From assembly GCF_904848625.1 (NCBI RefSeq), contig NZ_CAJHCP010000016.1:98776-162775 (forward strand): a stretch of 64,000 nt of DNA, read 5' to 3'. Source of the DNA: Paraburkholderia metrosideri. Lineage in GTDB: Bacteria > Pseudomonadota > Gammaproteobacteria > Burkholderiales > Burkholderiaceae. The notes below the pieces were generated by a model, which worked only from the letters and a program-made list of their open reading frames with translations, had not been told where the DNA came from and did not search any database. This document shows, piece after piece, positions 17,059 to 25,897 of this stretch (its first letter is position 1; every line of letters begins with the position of its first letter). Both the position numbers and the translations under genes were made by a program.

Positions 17059-17979
17059 ATGCTGAACTTCCTCGTCAAACGTCTCTTTGGCCTGCTGCCG
17101 ACGCTCTTTATCGTCGCCGTGCTGGTGTTCCTGTTCGTGCATCTGTTGCCGGGCGATCCGGCGCGTCTGGCCGCCGGTCCCGAAGCGGACGAAGCAACCG
17201 TTGCGCTGGTACGCGCCGATCTCGGTCTCGACAAGCCGATGCCGCAGCAGTTCGTCAACTTCTTCGTGCGTATCGCGCACGGCGATTTCGGTACGTCCAC
17301 GCGCAGCAAGCGGCCCGTCAGTCAGGAAATCGCCGAACGCTTCATGCCGACGCTGCTGCTCACGCTCACCAGCATGGTGTGGGCCGTGGTGATCGGCATG
17401 GCGCTCGGGATCGTCTCGGCGGTATGGCGTAACCGCTGGCCCGACCGGCTCGGCATGACGCTCGCGGTATCGGGCATTTCGTTTCCCGCGTTTGCGCTCG
17501 GCATGCTGCTGATGGAGATTTTCTCGGTGAAGCTAGGCTGGCTGCCGATTGTCGGTGACGGTTCGTGGCGCAGTTACGTGCTGCCGTCGCTGACGCTGGG
17601 CGCGGCCGTCGCGGCGGTGATGGCGCGCTTCACGCGAGCCTCGTTCGTCGAAGTGATGCATGAAGATTTCGTGCGGACCGCGCGTGCCAAGGGTGTGCCC
17701 GAGCGGCTCGTGATCGTCAAACACTGTCTGCGCAACGCGATGATTCCCGTCATCACGATGATGGGTTTGCAGTTCGGCTTTCTGCTGGGCGGCTCGATCG
17801 TGGTCGAAGTGGTGTTCAACTGGCCGGGCCTGGGGCGCCTGCTGATCGATGCCGTGGCCATGCGCGACTATCCGGTGATTCAGGCCGAGGTGCTGTTGTT
17901 CTCGCTGGAATTCATCATCATCAATCTGATCGTCGACGTGATGTACGCGGTGATCAATCCGACTATCCGTTTCAAGTGA
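17059..17979 (+). CDS. gsiC: Oligopeptide/glutathione ABC importer permease GsiC
   Basis: 306 residues, DppB-type permease. The N-terminus reads LVKRLFGLLPTLFIVAVLVF, followed by the FVHLLPGDPA motif typical of this family. Five or six membrane helices follow, with the coupling loop FVRTARAKGVPERLVIVKH and the late LGGSIVVEVVFNWPGLGRL segment. It forms a heterodimer with GsiD encoded 7 bases downstream. Confidence 0.92.
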   Translation: MLNFLVKRLFGLLPTLFIVAVLVFLFVHLLPGDPARLAAGPEADEATVALVRADLGLDKPMPQQFVNFFVRIAHGDFGTSTRSKRPVSQEIAERFMPTLLLTLTSMVWAVVIGMALGIVSAVWRNRWPDRLGMTLAVSGISFPAFALGMLLMEIFSVKLGWLPIVGDGSWRSYVLPSLTLGAAVAAVMARFTRASFVEVMHEDFVRTARAKGVPERLVIVKHCLRNAMIPVITMMGLQFGFLLGGSIVVEVVFNWPGLGRLLIDAVAMRDYPVIQAEVLLFSLEFIIINLIVDVMYAVINPTIRFK

Positions 17980-17986
17980 GGCCCGC

Positions 17987-18892
17987 ATGAGCATCTCTGC
18001 AACCGAGGCGAATGCGGCGCGCGCCGCTATCGTGGAAAGCGCAATCCGCACCCCGTGGAGCGAGTTCTGGCGCAAATTCCGCAACCAGCACGTGGCGCTC
18101 GGCGCCGGCATTTTCGTGCTGCTGCTGATCGTGGTCGCGATTGCCGCGCCGCATATCGTGCCGTACGACCCGGAGAATTTCTTCGACTACGACGCGCTGA
18201 ACGCTGGGCCCTCCGCTGCACACTGGTTCGGTGTCGATTCGCTGGGGCGCGATATTTTCAGCCGCATTCTCGCGGGCTCGCGCATCTCGCTCGAAGCGGG
18301 CTTTTTATCGGTCGCGATCGGCGCGGTGATCGGCACGTTCTTCGGCCTGCTGGCCGGTTACTACGAAGGCTGGTGGGACCGCATCACGATGCGCGTGGCC
18401 GACGTGCTGTTCGCGTTTCCCGGCATTCTGCTGGCGATTGGCGTGGTGGCGATTCTTGGCAACGGCATGATCAACGTGATCTGCGCGGTGGCAATTTTCA
18501 GCATCCCCGCGTTTGCGCGTCTCGTGCGCGGCAATACGCTGATGCTCAAGCAGCTCACGTATATCGAAGCGGCGCGCAGTATTGGCGCGTCGGACTGGAC
18601 CATCATCGTGCGACACATTCTGCCGGGGACGATTTCGTCGGTGGTGGTGTACTTCACGATGCGTATCGGCACGTCGATCATCACGGCGGCGAGCCTGTCG
18701 TTTCTCGGACTCGGTGCGCAACCGCCCACCCCTGAGTGGGGCGCGATGCTCAACGAAGCCCGCGCCGATATGGTCACTGCGCCGCATATCGCGCTGTTTC
18801 CGAGTCTCGCGATTTTCCTGACGGTGCTCGCGTTCAACCTGCTCGGCGACGGCCTGCGCGATGCGCTCGATCCGAAGCTCGACCGGCTATGA
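17987..18892 (+). CDS. gsiD: Oligopeptide/glutathione ABC importer permease GsiD
   Basis: 301 residues, DppC-type permease with a cytoplasmic N-terminus, a first helix around residues 35-55, then HWFGVDSLGRDIFSRILAG, a hallmark of the family. The coupling loop is YIEAARSIGASDWTIIVRH and the C-terminus has SFLGLGAQPPTPEWGAML. Its TGA overlaps the ATG of the P1 peptidase gene (ATGA), so import and peptide hydrolysis are translationally linked. Confidence 0.92.
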   Translation: MSISATEANAARAAIVESAIRTPWSEFWRKFRNQHVALGAGIFVLLLIVVAIAAPHIVPYDPENFFDYDALNAGPSAAHWFGVDSLGRDIFSRILAGSRISLEAGFLSVAIGAVIGTFFGLLAGYYEGWWDRITMRVADVLFAFPGILLAIGVVAILGNGMINVICAVAIFSIPAFARLVRGNTLMLKQLTYIEAARSIGASDWTIIVRHILPGTISSVVVYFTMRIGTSIITAASLSFLGLGAQPPTPEWGAMLNEARADMVTAPHIALFPSLAIFLTVLAFNLLGDGLRDALDPKLDRL

Positions 18893-19986
18893 GTACTTCA
18901 CTGAACGCGCGCGAAGCCGCACCGCATATCGGCACGCTGGCGAGTGGACCGCTCGGCACGATTGCCGATGTCGACGGCGTGACTGTCGGTCATTGCACGA
19001 TTGATCAAGGTGCGCTGCAAACCGGCGTCACGGTGATCCGTCCGCATCGTGACGATCCGTTTGTGCATAAGGTGCCGGCGGCGGTGTCGGTGATCAACGG
19101 GTTCGGCAAGAGTATCGGACTCGTGCAGGTCGAAGAACTCGGCACGTTGGAAACGCCGATCGCGTTGACCAATACGTTCGGTGTCGGTGCAATGGCACAG
19201 GCGCAGATTCGTGCGGCAATCAGCGCGAATCCGCAGATCGGGCGCGAGTGGTCGACTGTGAACCCGCTGGTGTTCGAATGCAATGATGGGTATCTGAACG
19301 ATATCCAGGCGCTTGCCGTCACCGAACAGCATTTCGTCGATGCATTCGACGCTGCCAATGCACACGTTGTGAGTGGATCGGTCGGCGCGGGGCGCGGCAT
19401 GTCGTGCTTCGATCTGAAGGGCGGCATTGGCAATGCGTCGCGCGTGGTTCGTGTGACCGGACGCGACTACACCGTCGGCGCACTCGTGCTGGCGAACTTC
19501 GGCCGCTTGCCGATGCTGACGCTCGACGGTGCACCGCTAGGCCGCGTGCTGACCGAACGCGCAGCCAAACAGGCGGCGGCTGCCAGCGAGGCCAGCGCAA
19601 AACCCGAGCAAGGCTCGATCATCATGATCGTCGCCACCGACGCGCCGCTCGACTCCCGGCAACTGAAGCGTCTTTCGTTGCGCGCCGCAGCGGGTCTCGC
19701 GCGCACCGGCTCGGTCTATGGTCACGGCAGCGGCGATCTCGCGCTGGCGTTTTCAACGGCTTACAGCGTGCCGCACGACGCGGACACGATCACGCTGCCA
19801 CCGCTCGTCGCCGACGCGCGTCTCGATCCGCTGTTCCGCGCATGCGCGGACAGCGTCGAACAGGCGATTATCGACGCGCTATGGAGCGCCACCCCGGTGA
19901 CAGGTCGCGACGGGCATCAGCGTCTGTCGTTGCACGACAGCGTCCCTGACCTCGCTCAACTCCTCAAGCTGAAGCCCATTCACTAA
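18889..19986 (+). CDS. P1 family peptidase, DmpA-like L-aminopeptidase/D-esterase
   Basis: 365 residues from the ATG overlapping the gsiD stop; a longer frame from 18736 runs inside gsiD and is rejected. Family blocks are VDGVTVGHCTI, TNTFGVGAMAQAQ, the FDLKGGIGNASRVV block and QGSIIMIVATDAPL. The nucleophile is predicted to be Ser243, made N-terminal by self-cleavage between Gly242 and Ser243, in line with DmpA (Gly249-Ser250). DmpA-type enzymes release N-terminal L- or D-residues from small peptides, amides and esters. Its position behind the peptide importer suggests intracellular processing of imported peptides. Confidence 0.87.
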   Translation: MSTSLNAREAAPHIGTLASGPLGTIADVDGVTVGHCTIDQGALQTGVTVIRPHRDDPFVHKVPAAVSVINGFGKSIGLVQVEELGTLETPIALTNTFGVGAMAQAQIRAAISANPQIGREWSTVNPLVFECNDGYLNDIQALAVTEQHFVDAFDAANAHVVSGSVGAGRGMSCFDLKGGIGNASRVVRVTGRDYTVGALVLANFGRLPMLTLDGAPLGRVLTERAAKQAAAASEASAKPEQGSIIMIVATDAPLDSRQLKRLSLRAAAGLARTGSVYGHGSGDLALAFSTAYSVPHDADTITLPPLVADARLDPLFRACADSVEQAIIDALWSATPVTGRDGHQRLSLHDSVPDLAQLLKLKPIH

Positions 19987-19989
19987 CGC

Positions 19990-20826
19990 ATGAAAGTCCT
20001 CATTTCCGCCGACATCGAAGGCGTGGCCGGTGTATTCCATACTGAGCAAACGCGTGCGGGTAACGGTGAATACGAAGCCGCGCGTCGCTGGATGACGCTC
20101 GAAGCCAACGCCGCGATCGAAGGCGCGTTCGCGGGCGGCGCGACGCAAGTGTGGGTCAACGATTCGCACGGCGGCTTTCGCAATCTGCTGCCCGATCTGC
20201 TCGATCCGCGCGCGCAGGTCGTGCTCGGCAAACCGCGTACGCTCGGCATGATGGCCGGGCTCGAATATGGCGCGGCGCTGGTTTTCATGATCGGCTATCA
20301 CGCGATGGCACAAACCCGCGGCATTCTCTCGCACACGATCAACAGCTTCGCGTTCGCGCGAGTCATGTTCAATGGCGTCGAACTGGGTGAGGCGGGTGTG
20401 TATGGAGCGCTGGCGGAAGAATATGGTGCACAGGTCGCCCTTTTATCCGGCGACGACGTATTCGCCGAAGAAACCGCACCCCGTTTCCCGCACGCGCGTT
20501 TCGTCGTCACGAAAAGCGCAACGGGTCACGCGAGCGGCGTCACGCAATCGCCTGCGAACGCGCGTGAAGCGATCAGAAGCGCCGCTTGCGACGTGGTGCA
20601 GCAGTCCATCGCAAAAGCTTATGCGCCGCATGCAACGCGCGCGTCGCAGACCCATCCGGTCGATTGCGAACTGCGCGTGCAGACCAGCGCGCTGGCCGAT
20701 CTGTTCTGCCAATGGCCGACGCTCACGCGCATCGACGCGGTAACCGTGCGCTTTAACGCCGCCTCCGCCGAACATGCGGTGCGAATGCTGAACTGTCTGT
20801 CCGCAATGTCGTTCATGTTGCGTTAG
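19990..20826 (+). CDS. dppA: M55 family D-aminopeptidase, DppA-like
   Basis: 278 residues. The metal-binding pattern of DppA is visible at the N-terminus (KVLISADIEGVAGVF, with the Asp and Glu ligands, then NDSHGG) and later as a GYHAM His segment. DppA of Bacillus subtilis is a Zn-dependent self-compartmentalised D-aminopeptidase that releases D-Ala from D-peptides. It starts four bases after the P1 peptidase stop and is the last gene of the eight-gene block. Together with IaaA and DmpA-like enzyme it points to breakdown of isoaspartyl and D-amino acid peptides. Confidence 0.88.
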   Translation: MKVLISADIEGVAGVFHTEQTRAGNGEYEAARRWMTLEANAAIEGAFAGGATQVWVNDSHGGFRNLLPDLLDPRAQVVLGKPRTLGMMAGLEYGAALVFMIGYHAMAQTRGILSHTINSFAFARVMFNGVELGEAGVYGALAEEYGAQVALLSGDDVFAEETAPRFPHARFVVTKSATGHASGVTQSPANAREAIRSAACDVVQQSIAKAYAPHATRASQTHPVDCELRVQTSALADLFCQWPTLTRIDAVTVRFNAASAEHAVRMLNCLSAMSFMLR

Positions 20827-20971
20827 CCCAGCCCTACGCAGTCATTTCACTCTGCTTACGTTTCGCTCATCGGCTGCACATTCGGGCGGCACGTTTTGTG
20901 AGGAAGCGTTACGCTCTGGCATTCCGGAGCCATCGTCTTTCTCACTGAATTCTCACCGAGCGGAGTACAGC

Positions 20972-22696
20972 ATGGGTAAGCAGACTATTGCGGATTATCT
21001 GGCCAAAACCCTGGCGGCAGCAGACGTCGAACGGATCTGGGGCGTAACGGGCGACAGCCTGAACGGTCTGTCTGACAGCTTGCAGCGGCTCGGTTCGATT
21101 CGCTGGATGCACACGCGTCACGAAGAAGTCGCGGCCTTCGCCGCCGGCGCCGACGCTGCTGCGACCGGCAAGCTCGCGGTCTGCGCGGGCAGTTGCGGTC
21201 CGGGCAATCTGCATCTGATCAACGGCTTGTATGACTGTCATCGCAACCATCAGCCGGTGCTGGCGATAGCCGCGCATATTCCATCGACGGAAATCGGGCT
21301 CGGTTACTTTCAGGAAACGCATCCGCAGGAGTTGTTCAAGGAGTGCAGCCACTACGTCGAACTGGTGACGAACCCGTCGCAGTTTCCGCGTGTATTGGCC
21401 CGTGCGATGCGCACCGCGATCGAAGAGCGCGGCGTCGCGGTGATCGTGCTGCCCGGCGACGTCGCACTCGGTGAGGCGCCTGAAGAAACGCCGGCGTGGG
21501 CCGGCACGCTGGAGCGCTCGACGGTGGTGCCGTCCGAAGCCGATCTCGACCGTCTTGCCGATCTGTTGAACCAGGCGGGCGGCGTGACGCTGCTCTGCGG
21601 CAGCGGCTGCGCAGGCGCGCACGACGAAGTGGTCGCCTTCGCCGATCAACTCGGCGCGCCGACCGTGCACGCGCTGCGCGGCAAGCAATACGTGGAATGG
21701 GACAACCCGTTCGACGTCGGCATGACCGGACTGATTGGCTTCAGCTCCGGCTATCACGCGATGATGTCGTGCGACACGCTCGTGATGCTCGGCACCGACT
21801 TCCCGTATCGCAACTTCTATCCGTCGCATGGCAACGTGGTGCAGATCGACCGGCGCGGCTCCGCGCTCGGCAAACGCGCGCCGCTGAAACTCGGCCTGGT
21901 CGGCGATGTGAAGGCGACCTTGCAGGCACTATTGCCGAAGCTCAAGCGCAAGACCGACCGGCGCTTTCTCGAGAACGCGCGCAAACATTACGCCGACACC
22001 CGCAAGGGGCTCGACGATCTCGCGCGGCCGTCCGATCCGGGGCGCGCGATTCATCCGCAATATCTGACCAGCATTATCGACAAGGTAGCCAATGAAGACG
22101 CCGTGTTGTGCGCCGACGTCGGCACGCCGACACTGTGGGCCGCGCGTTATCTGACGATGAACGGCAAGCGCAGTCTGCATGGCTCGTTCAATCACGGCTC
22201 GATGGCGAATGCGATGCCGCAGGCGCTCGGCGCGCAGGCCGCCGACCCAGGACGCCAGGTGATTTCGCTGTCGGGCGACGGCGGTCTGTCGATGCTGCTC
22301 GGCGATCTGCTCAGCGCGCGTCAGCTCGATCTGCCGATCAAGGTGGTCGTGTTCAACAACAGCACGCTCGGTTTCGTCGCAATGGAGATGAAGGCGGGCG
22401 GCTATCTGGAAAGCGGTACCGATCTCGCCACCACCGACTTCGCCGCGATTGCGCGCGGCGCCGGGATCTACGGAGTCCGTATCGAGCATTCGGAGAATAT
22501 TGAAACTGCGTTGCGGGAAGCGTTCGCGCATCCGGGACCGGCGGTGATCGACGTGGTGACCGCGAAGCACGAACTGGCGATGCCGCCGAAAATTCAGTGG
22601 GCGCAGGCGAAGGGTTTCAGTCTGTATATGCTGAAGGCCGTGCTGAATGGACGCGGTGACGAGGTGGTCGAACTGGCGACCACCAATCTGCGCTGA
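20972..22696 (+). CDS. poxB: Pyruvate dehydrogenase (quinone), PoxB
   Basis: 574 residues, ThDP-dependent. The N-terminal PYR domain (RIWGVTGDSLNGLSDSL, then the catalytic Glu in TRHEEVAAFAAGA, and VCAGSCGPGNLHLINGLYDC) closely follows E. coli PoxB. A central FAD-binding domain and a C-terminal ThDP-Mg domain (SGDGG... VVFNNSTLGFV) follow. It oxidatively decarboxylates pyruvate to acetate and CO2, passing electrons to ubiquinone at the inner membrane via its C-terminal segment. The clear ribosome site is CGGAG nine bases upstream. It stands alone, convergent with the hydrolase gene. Confidence 0.92.
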   Translation: MGKQTIADYLAKTLAAADVERIWGVTGDSLNGLSDSLQRLGSIRWMHTRHEEVAAFAAGADAAATGKLAVCAGSCGPGNLHLINGLYDCHRNHQPVLAIAAHIPSTEIGLGYFQETHPQELFKECSHYVELVTNPSQFPRVLARAMRTAIEERGVAVIVLPGDVALGEAPEETPAWAGTLERSTVVPSEADLDRLADLLNQAGGVTLLCGSGCAGAHDEVVAFADQLGAPTVHALRGKQYVEWDNPFDVGMTGLIGFSSGYHAMMSCDTLVMLGTDFPYRNFYPSHGNVVQIDRRGSALGKRAPLKLGLVGDVKATLQALLPKLKRKTDRRFLENARKHYADTRKGLDDLARPSDPGRAIHPQYLTSIIDKVANEDAVLCADVGTPTLWAARYLTMNGKRSLHGSFNHGSMANAMPQALGAQAADPGRQVISLSGDGGLSMLLGDLLSARQLDLPIKVVVFNNSTLGFVAMEMKAGGYLESGTDLATTDFAAIARGAGIYGVRIEHSENIETALREAFAHPGPAVIDVVTAKHELAMPPKIQWAQAKGFSLYMLKAVLNGRGDEVVELATTNLR

Positions 22697-22725
22697 GCGT
22701 GGTCGAAGCTGAAACGTGCTTCGAT

Positions 22726-22763
22726 TCATGCAGAGGCGCGATGAACTTCGCGCCTCTGCATGA
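22726..22763. terminator. Long hairpin between convergent poxB and hydrolase genes
   Basis: A perfect 15-bp stem (TCATGCAGAGGCGCG with its complement) and an 8-nt loop, located between two converging stops. No T run follows on either strand, so it is a terminator-like or transcript-stabilising hairpin, not a standard intrinsic terminator. Confidence 0.55.
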
Positions 22764-22781
22764 CCGGGCGGTGCTCTCTGA

Positions 22782-23699
22782 CTACTGCTGACGGCTCAAC
22801 TCACGCGCTGCGCGGTCGATCACATCGGCGACCGCGCCCGCGTGCGACACCGGAACGAGATGGCTCGACGCCACCGGGACGATTTTCGCGCCCATCCGCT
22901 CGGCCATGAAACGCTGTACCTCGGGCGACACCGCGCGGTCTTTCGTCGTCAGCACGTACCACGAGGGCTTTTCCTTCCAGCCCACCTGGCTCACCGTTTC
23001 GCTGAATGCTTTCCCGCTGATCGGCGCTTGAGCCGCGGACAGCACGCGCGTCACGTTCTCGGGCACGTCGGCGGCAAAGTCCGCGTGATAGCGGGTTCGG
23101 TCGAGCCACAGGAAGCCGTTGGCGTCCGCAGTGATGGCCTGGCCTGCGGGCATTTGTGCGCCGCGCTTCAGCAGATCGACGGTCGATTCATGCAGGTCCG
23201 GCGCAATCGCCGCGACGTAGACCAGGCCCGCGACGTTCGGCGCGTTCGCGCCGACTTCGGTAATCACGACGCCGCCCCACGAATGTCCGACCAGCAACGT
23301 CGGCCCATCCTGACGCGCGAGCACACGGCGGGTGGCGGCGACATCGTCGGCGAGTGACGTGAGCGGGTTCTGCACCGAACTCACGTGATAGCCCTTCTGC
23401 TGCAAGTGAGCCACCACACCGTTCCAGCTCGATCCGTCGACAAAGGCGCCATGAACCAGCACGATATTGCGCACTGGACCGCTGATCGTCGTGGCGGGTT
23501 TGCTGCTAGCGGCGGCAGGGGCAGGCGCGGCAGGGGTCGCCACGGGTTCAGGAGCGGGTGCCGCAGGCGTCACTGCTTCGCTGCCTGACTGGTCTGCCGG
23601 TCCCGCGGCAGGAGCTGCGGCGGTCTGGGCGAAGGCATTCACCCCTGCGAAACACAGGGCCCAGACAGCGGCGCAAAGCAGCAGGCGTTTGAGCGACAT
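22782..23699 (-). CDS. Secreted alpha/beta hydrolase
   Basis: 305 residues from ATG 23699 (MSLKRLLLCAAVWALC); 21 further in-frame codons upstream precede the signal peptide and are rejected. A signal peptide ends after NAFA near residue 24, followed by an Ala/Pro-rich linker to about residue 72. The hydrolase domain has LVHGAFVDGSSW, the nucleophile Ser in GHSWGG, and a C-terminal His in SSHLVPVSH. It probably acts in the periplasm as an esterase or related hydrolase (YpeV/EstA-like 'alpha/beta hydrolase' group). Substrate is unknown. Confidence 0.83.
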   Translation of the reverse strand: MSLKRLLLCAAVWALCFAGVNAFAQTAAAPAAGPADQSGSEAVTPAAPAPEPVATPAAPAPAAASSKPATTISGPVRNIVLVHGAFVDGSSWNGVVAHLQQKGYHVSSVQNPLTSLADDVAATRRVLARQDGPTLLVGHSWGGVVITEVGANAPNVAGLVYVAAIAPDLHESTVDLLKRGAQMPAGQAITADANGFLWLDRTRYHADFAADVPENVTRVLSAAQAPISGKAFSETVSQVGWKEKPSWYVLTTKDRAVSPEVQRFMAERMGAKIVPVASSHLVPVSHAGAVADVIDRAARELSRQQ

Positions 23700-23921
23700 G
23701 TTGATCTCCGAAAGCTGACTTCCCAACTTGGGCAACATACCGAAGCCCCGCACCGGAGACAATCACTATCCTCGCCGTTAAGTGCGGCGCAGAACCAACG
23801 CAAACCCGACGCGGGTTGGTCCCAGTATTTGCGAAGATAGCGCTCAAGGTAAAATTTACGGTTTTGCCTGGCCGGGCTATAAGCCTGCCAGGCTGATTGA
23901 CATCCATACACTGGGGTGCAA

Positions 23922-25310
23922 GTGAACAGTTCACAGCAGCAAGACGGCCTGAAGCGCGGGCTCAAGAATCGCCATATCCAGCTGATTGCGCTGGGCGGAG
24001 CGATCGGCACGGGGCTCTTTCTCGGTTCCGCCAGCGTGTTGCAGGCAGCCGGTCCGTCGATGATTCTCGGCTACGCGATCGGCGGCATCATCGCCTTCAT
24101 GATCATGCGTCAGCTTGGCGAAATGGTCGCGCAGGAGCCGGTCGCCGGTTCGTTCAGCCATTTCGCGTACAAATACTGGGGCGATTTCCCCGGCTTTCTG
24201 TCGGGCTGGAATTACTGGGTGCTGTATGTGCTCGTGAGCATGGCCGAGCTGACCGCGGTCGGCACCTACGTGCATTACTGGTGGCCGGGCGTGCCCACAT
24301 GGGTATCGGCGCTGGTGTGCTTTGCCGTCATCAACGCGATCAACCTCGCGAACGTCAAGGCCTACGGCGAAACCGAGTTCTGGTTCGCGATCATCAAGGT
24401 GGTGGCGGTGATCGGCATGATCGTGTTCGGCGCGTATCTGCTGATCAGCGGTCATGGCGGCCCGCAAGCGTCGATCACCAACCTGTGGAGCCACGGCGGC
24501 TTTTTCCCGCACGGCTTTCATGGCCTCTTCATGATGCTGGCGGTGATCATGTTCTCGTTCGGCGGGCTCGAGCTGATCGGCATTACCGCCGCTGAAGCCG
24601 CCGATCCGCAGAAGAGCATTCCGAAAGCCGTGAATCAGGTGATCTACCGGATTCTGATTTTCTACATCTGCTCGCTGGCGGTGCTGCTGTCGTTGTATCC
24701 GTGGAACGAAGTCGCGGCAGGTGGCAGCCCGTTCGTGATGATCTTCTCGCAGATCGGCTCCACGCTGACCGCGAACGTGCTCAACGTGGTCGTGCTGACT
24801 GCGGCGCTGTCGGTCTACAACAGCGGCGTGTATGCGAATAGCCGGATGCTCTACGGCCTCGCGGAGCAAGGCAACGCGCCGCGCGCGCTGATGAAGGTCG
24901 ACCGGCGCGGCGTGCCGTATATGGCGATCGGTTTGTCGGCACTCGCTACCTTTACCTGCGTGATCGTCAACTACCTGATTCCGGCGGAAGCGCTCGGCTT
25001 GCTGATGGCGCTGGTCGTCGCCGCGCTGGTGCTGAACTGGGCACTGATCAGCCTGACCCATCTGAAATCGCGCAAGGCCATGGTCGCGGCGGGTGAGACG
25101 CTGGTGTTCAAGTCATTCTGGTTTCCGGTCAGCAACTGGATCTGCCTCGCGTTCATGGCGCTGGTCCTCGTGATTCTCGCGATGACCCCGGGTCTGTCGG
25201 TTTCCGTGTGGCTGGTACCGGTATGGCTGCTGGTGATGTGGGCCGGCTATGTGTTCAAGCGCCGCCGCGCCGCTACCCAGCAGCGTGGCGCGGGCGTGGC
25301 GGGGCGTTAA
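23922..25310 (+). CDS. Amino acid permease, APC superfamily (AroP/PheP-like)
   Basis: About 462 residues with twelve predicted helices. The start is uncertain: GTG at 23922 has GGGG five bases upstream, while another GTG at 23916 is in frame. The N-terminus reads LKRGLKNRHIQLIALGGAIG and continues TGLFLGSA, the amino acid permease signature, and later NSGVYANSRMLYGLA. Overall it resembles aromatic or general amino acid permeases (AroP, PheP, ProY). It is a proton-driven importer at the inner membrane. The AlaPro-rich hydrolase gene is divergent, with 220 bp between. Confidence 0.85.
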   Translation: MNSSQQQDGLKRGLKNRHIQLIALGGAIGTGLFLGSASVLQAAGPSMILGYAIGGIIAFMIMRQLGEMVAQEPVAGSFSHFAYKYWGDFPGFLSGWNYWVLYVLVSMAELTAVGTYVHYWWPGVPTWVSALVCFAVINAINLANVKAYGETEFWFAIIKVVAVIGMIVFGAYLLISGHGGPQASITNLWSHGGFFPHGFHGLFMMLAVIMFSFGGLELIGITAAEAADPQKSIPKAVNQVIYRILIFYICSLAVLLSLYPWNEVAAGGSPFVMIFSQIGSTLTANVLNVVVLTAALSVYNSGVYANSRMLYGLAEQGNAPRALMKVDRRGVPYMAIGLSALATFTCVIVNYLIPAEALGLLMALVVAALVLNWALISLTHLKSRKAMVAAGETLVFKSFWFPVSNWICLAFMALVLVILAMTPGLSVSVWLVPVWLLVMWAGYVFKRRRAATQQRGAGVAGR

Positions 25311-25897
25311 ACGCCCGCCTTGCCGGATAGCGCGGGTGTGAGCGGTTCCGGGCGTGGTGGCCCGGGACCCGGACGCCGTGCGCCGCACCAACCGCCGGGC
25401 GGCTGTACGCCGCTCCGGCCAATTTCACGTTGGGCCGCGCTGGCCGACGTACGCAAACACGCGATCACCCAGATCACCGAACGGCGACGCAATGTCGCCG
25501 ATCTTCACCACTACGAGCGCTGCATCGCAATGAGCGGCGTGGCATGACTGCCGGAAATCCACCAGAAAATCGCCTCCGCATTTCCCCGATAGGGCGAGTG
25601 GATGTGCCCGAGCGCACAGATTGATTTGGTGGAGCCGGTAATCTCAGTCCGAATGTCGGACCAGAACGCCAGCGGCGTTGGCAAAAAATACCTAAAACCT
25701 GTATTTGAGGCGCTGAAGCGGGGTTGTAACACGGACGTCTGCATCGCCGCGCAAGCCGGCGATCCGACGCCGGTCAGCCGCTTGCGCCGCCGCCTCCCCG
25801 ATATCGGTGACCCGGTTGTCTCGTACGTCCCGCGCCGTCGCGGGCCAACGCGCGATAACTCGCACGTTTTATCTTATGTATCGAATAAGGGGACGTC
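25311..25897. other. Gap of about 590 bp without a recognised gene
   Basis: Short open frames exist on both strands but none has a convincing ribosome site or family likeness. The left half is GC-rich and arginine/proline-like in all frames, which suggests random reading. The DNA just before 25898 carries AAGGGG, the ribosome site of the glycosyltransferase gene. Confidence 0.5.
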
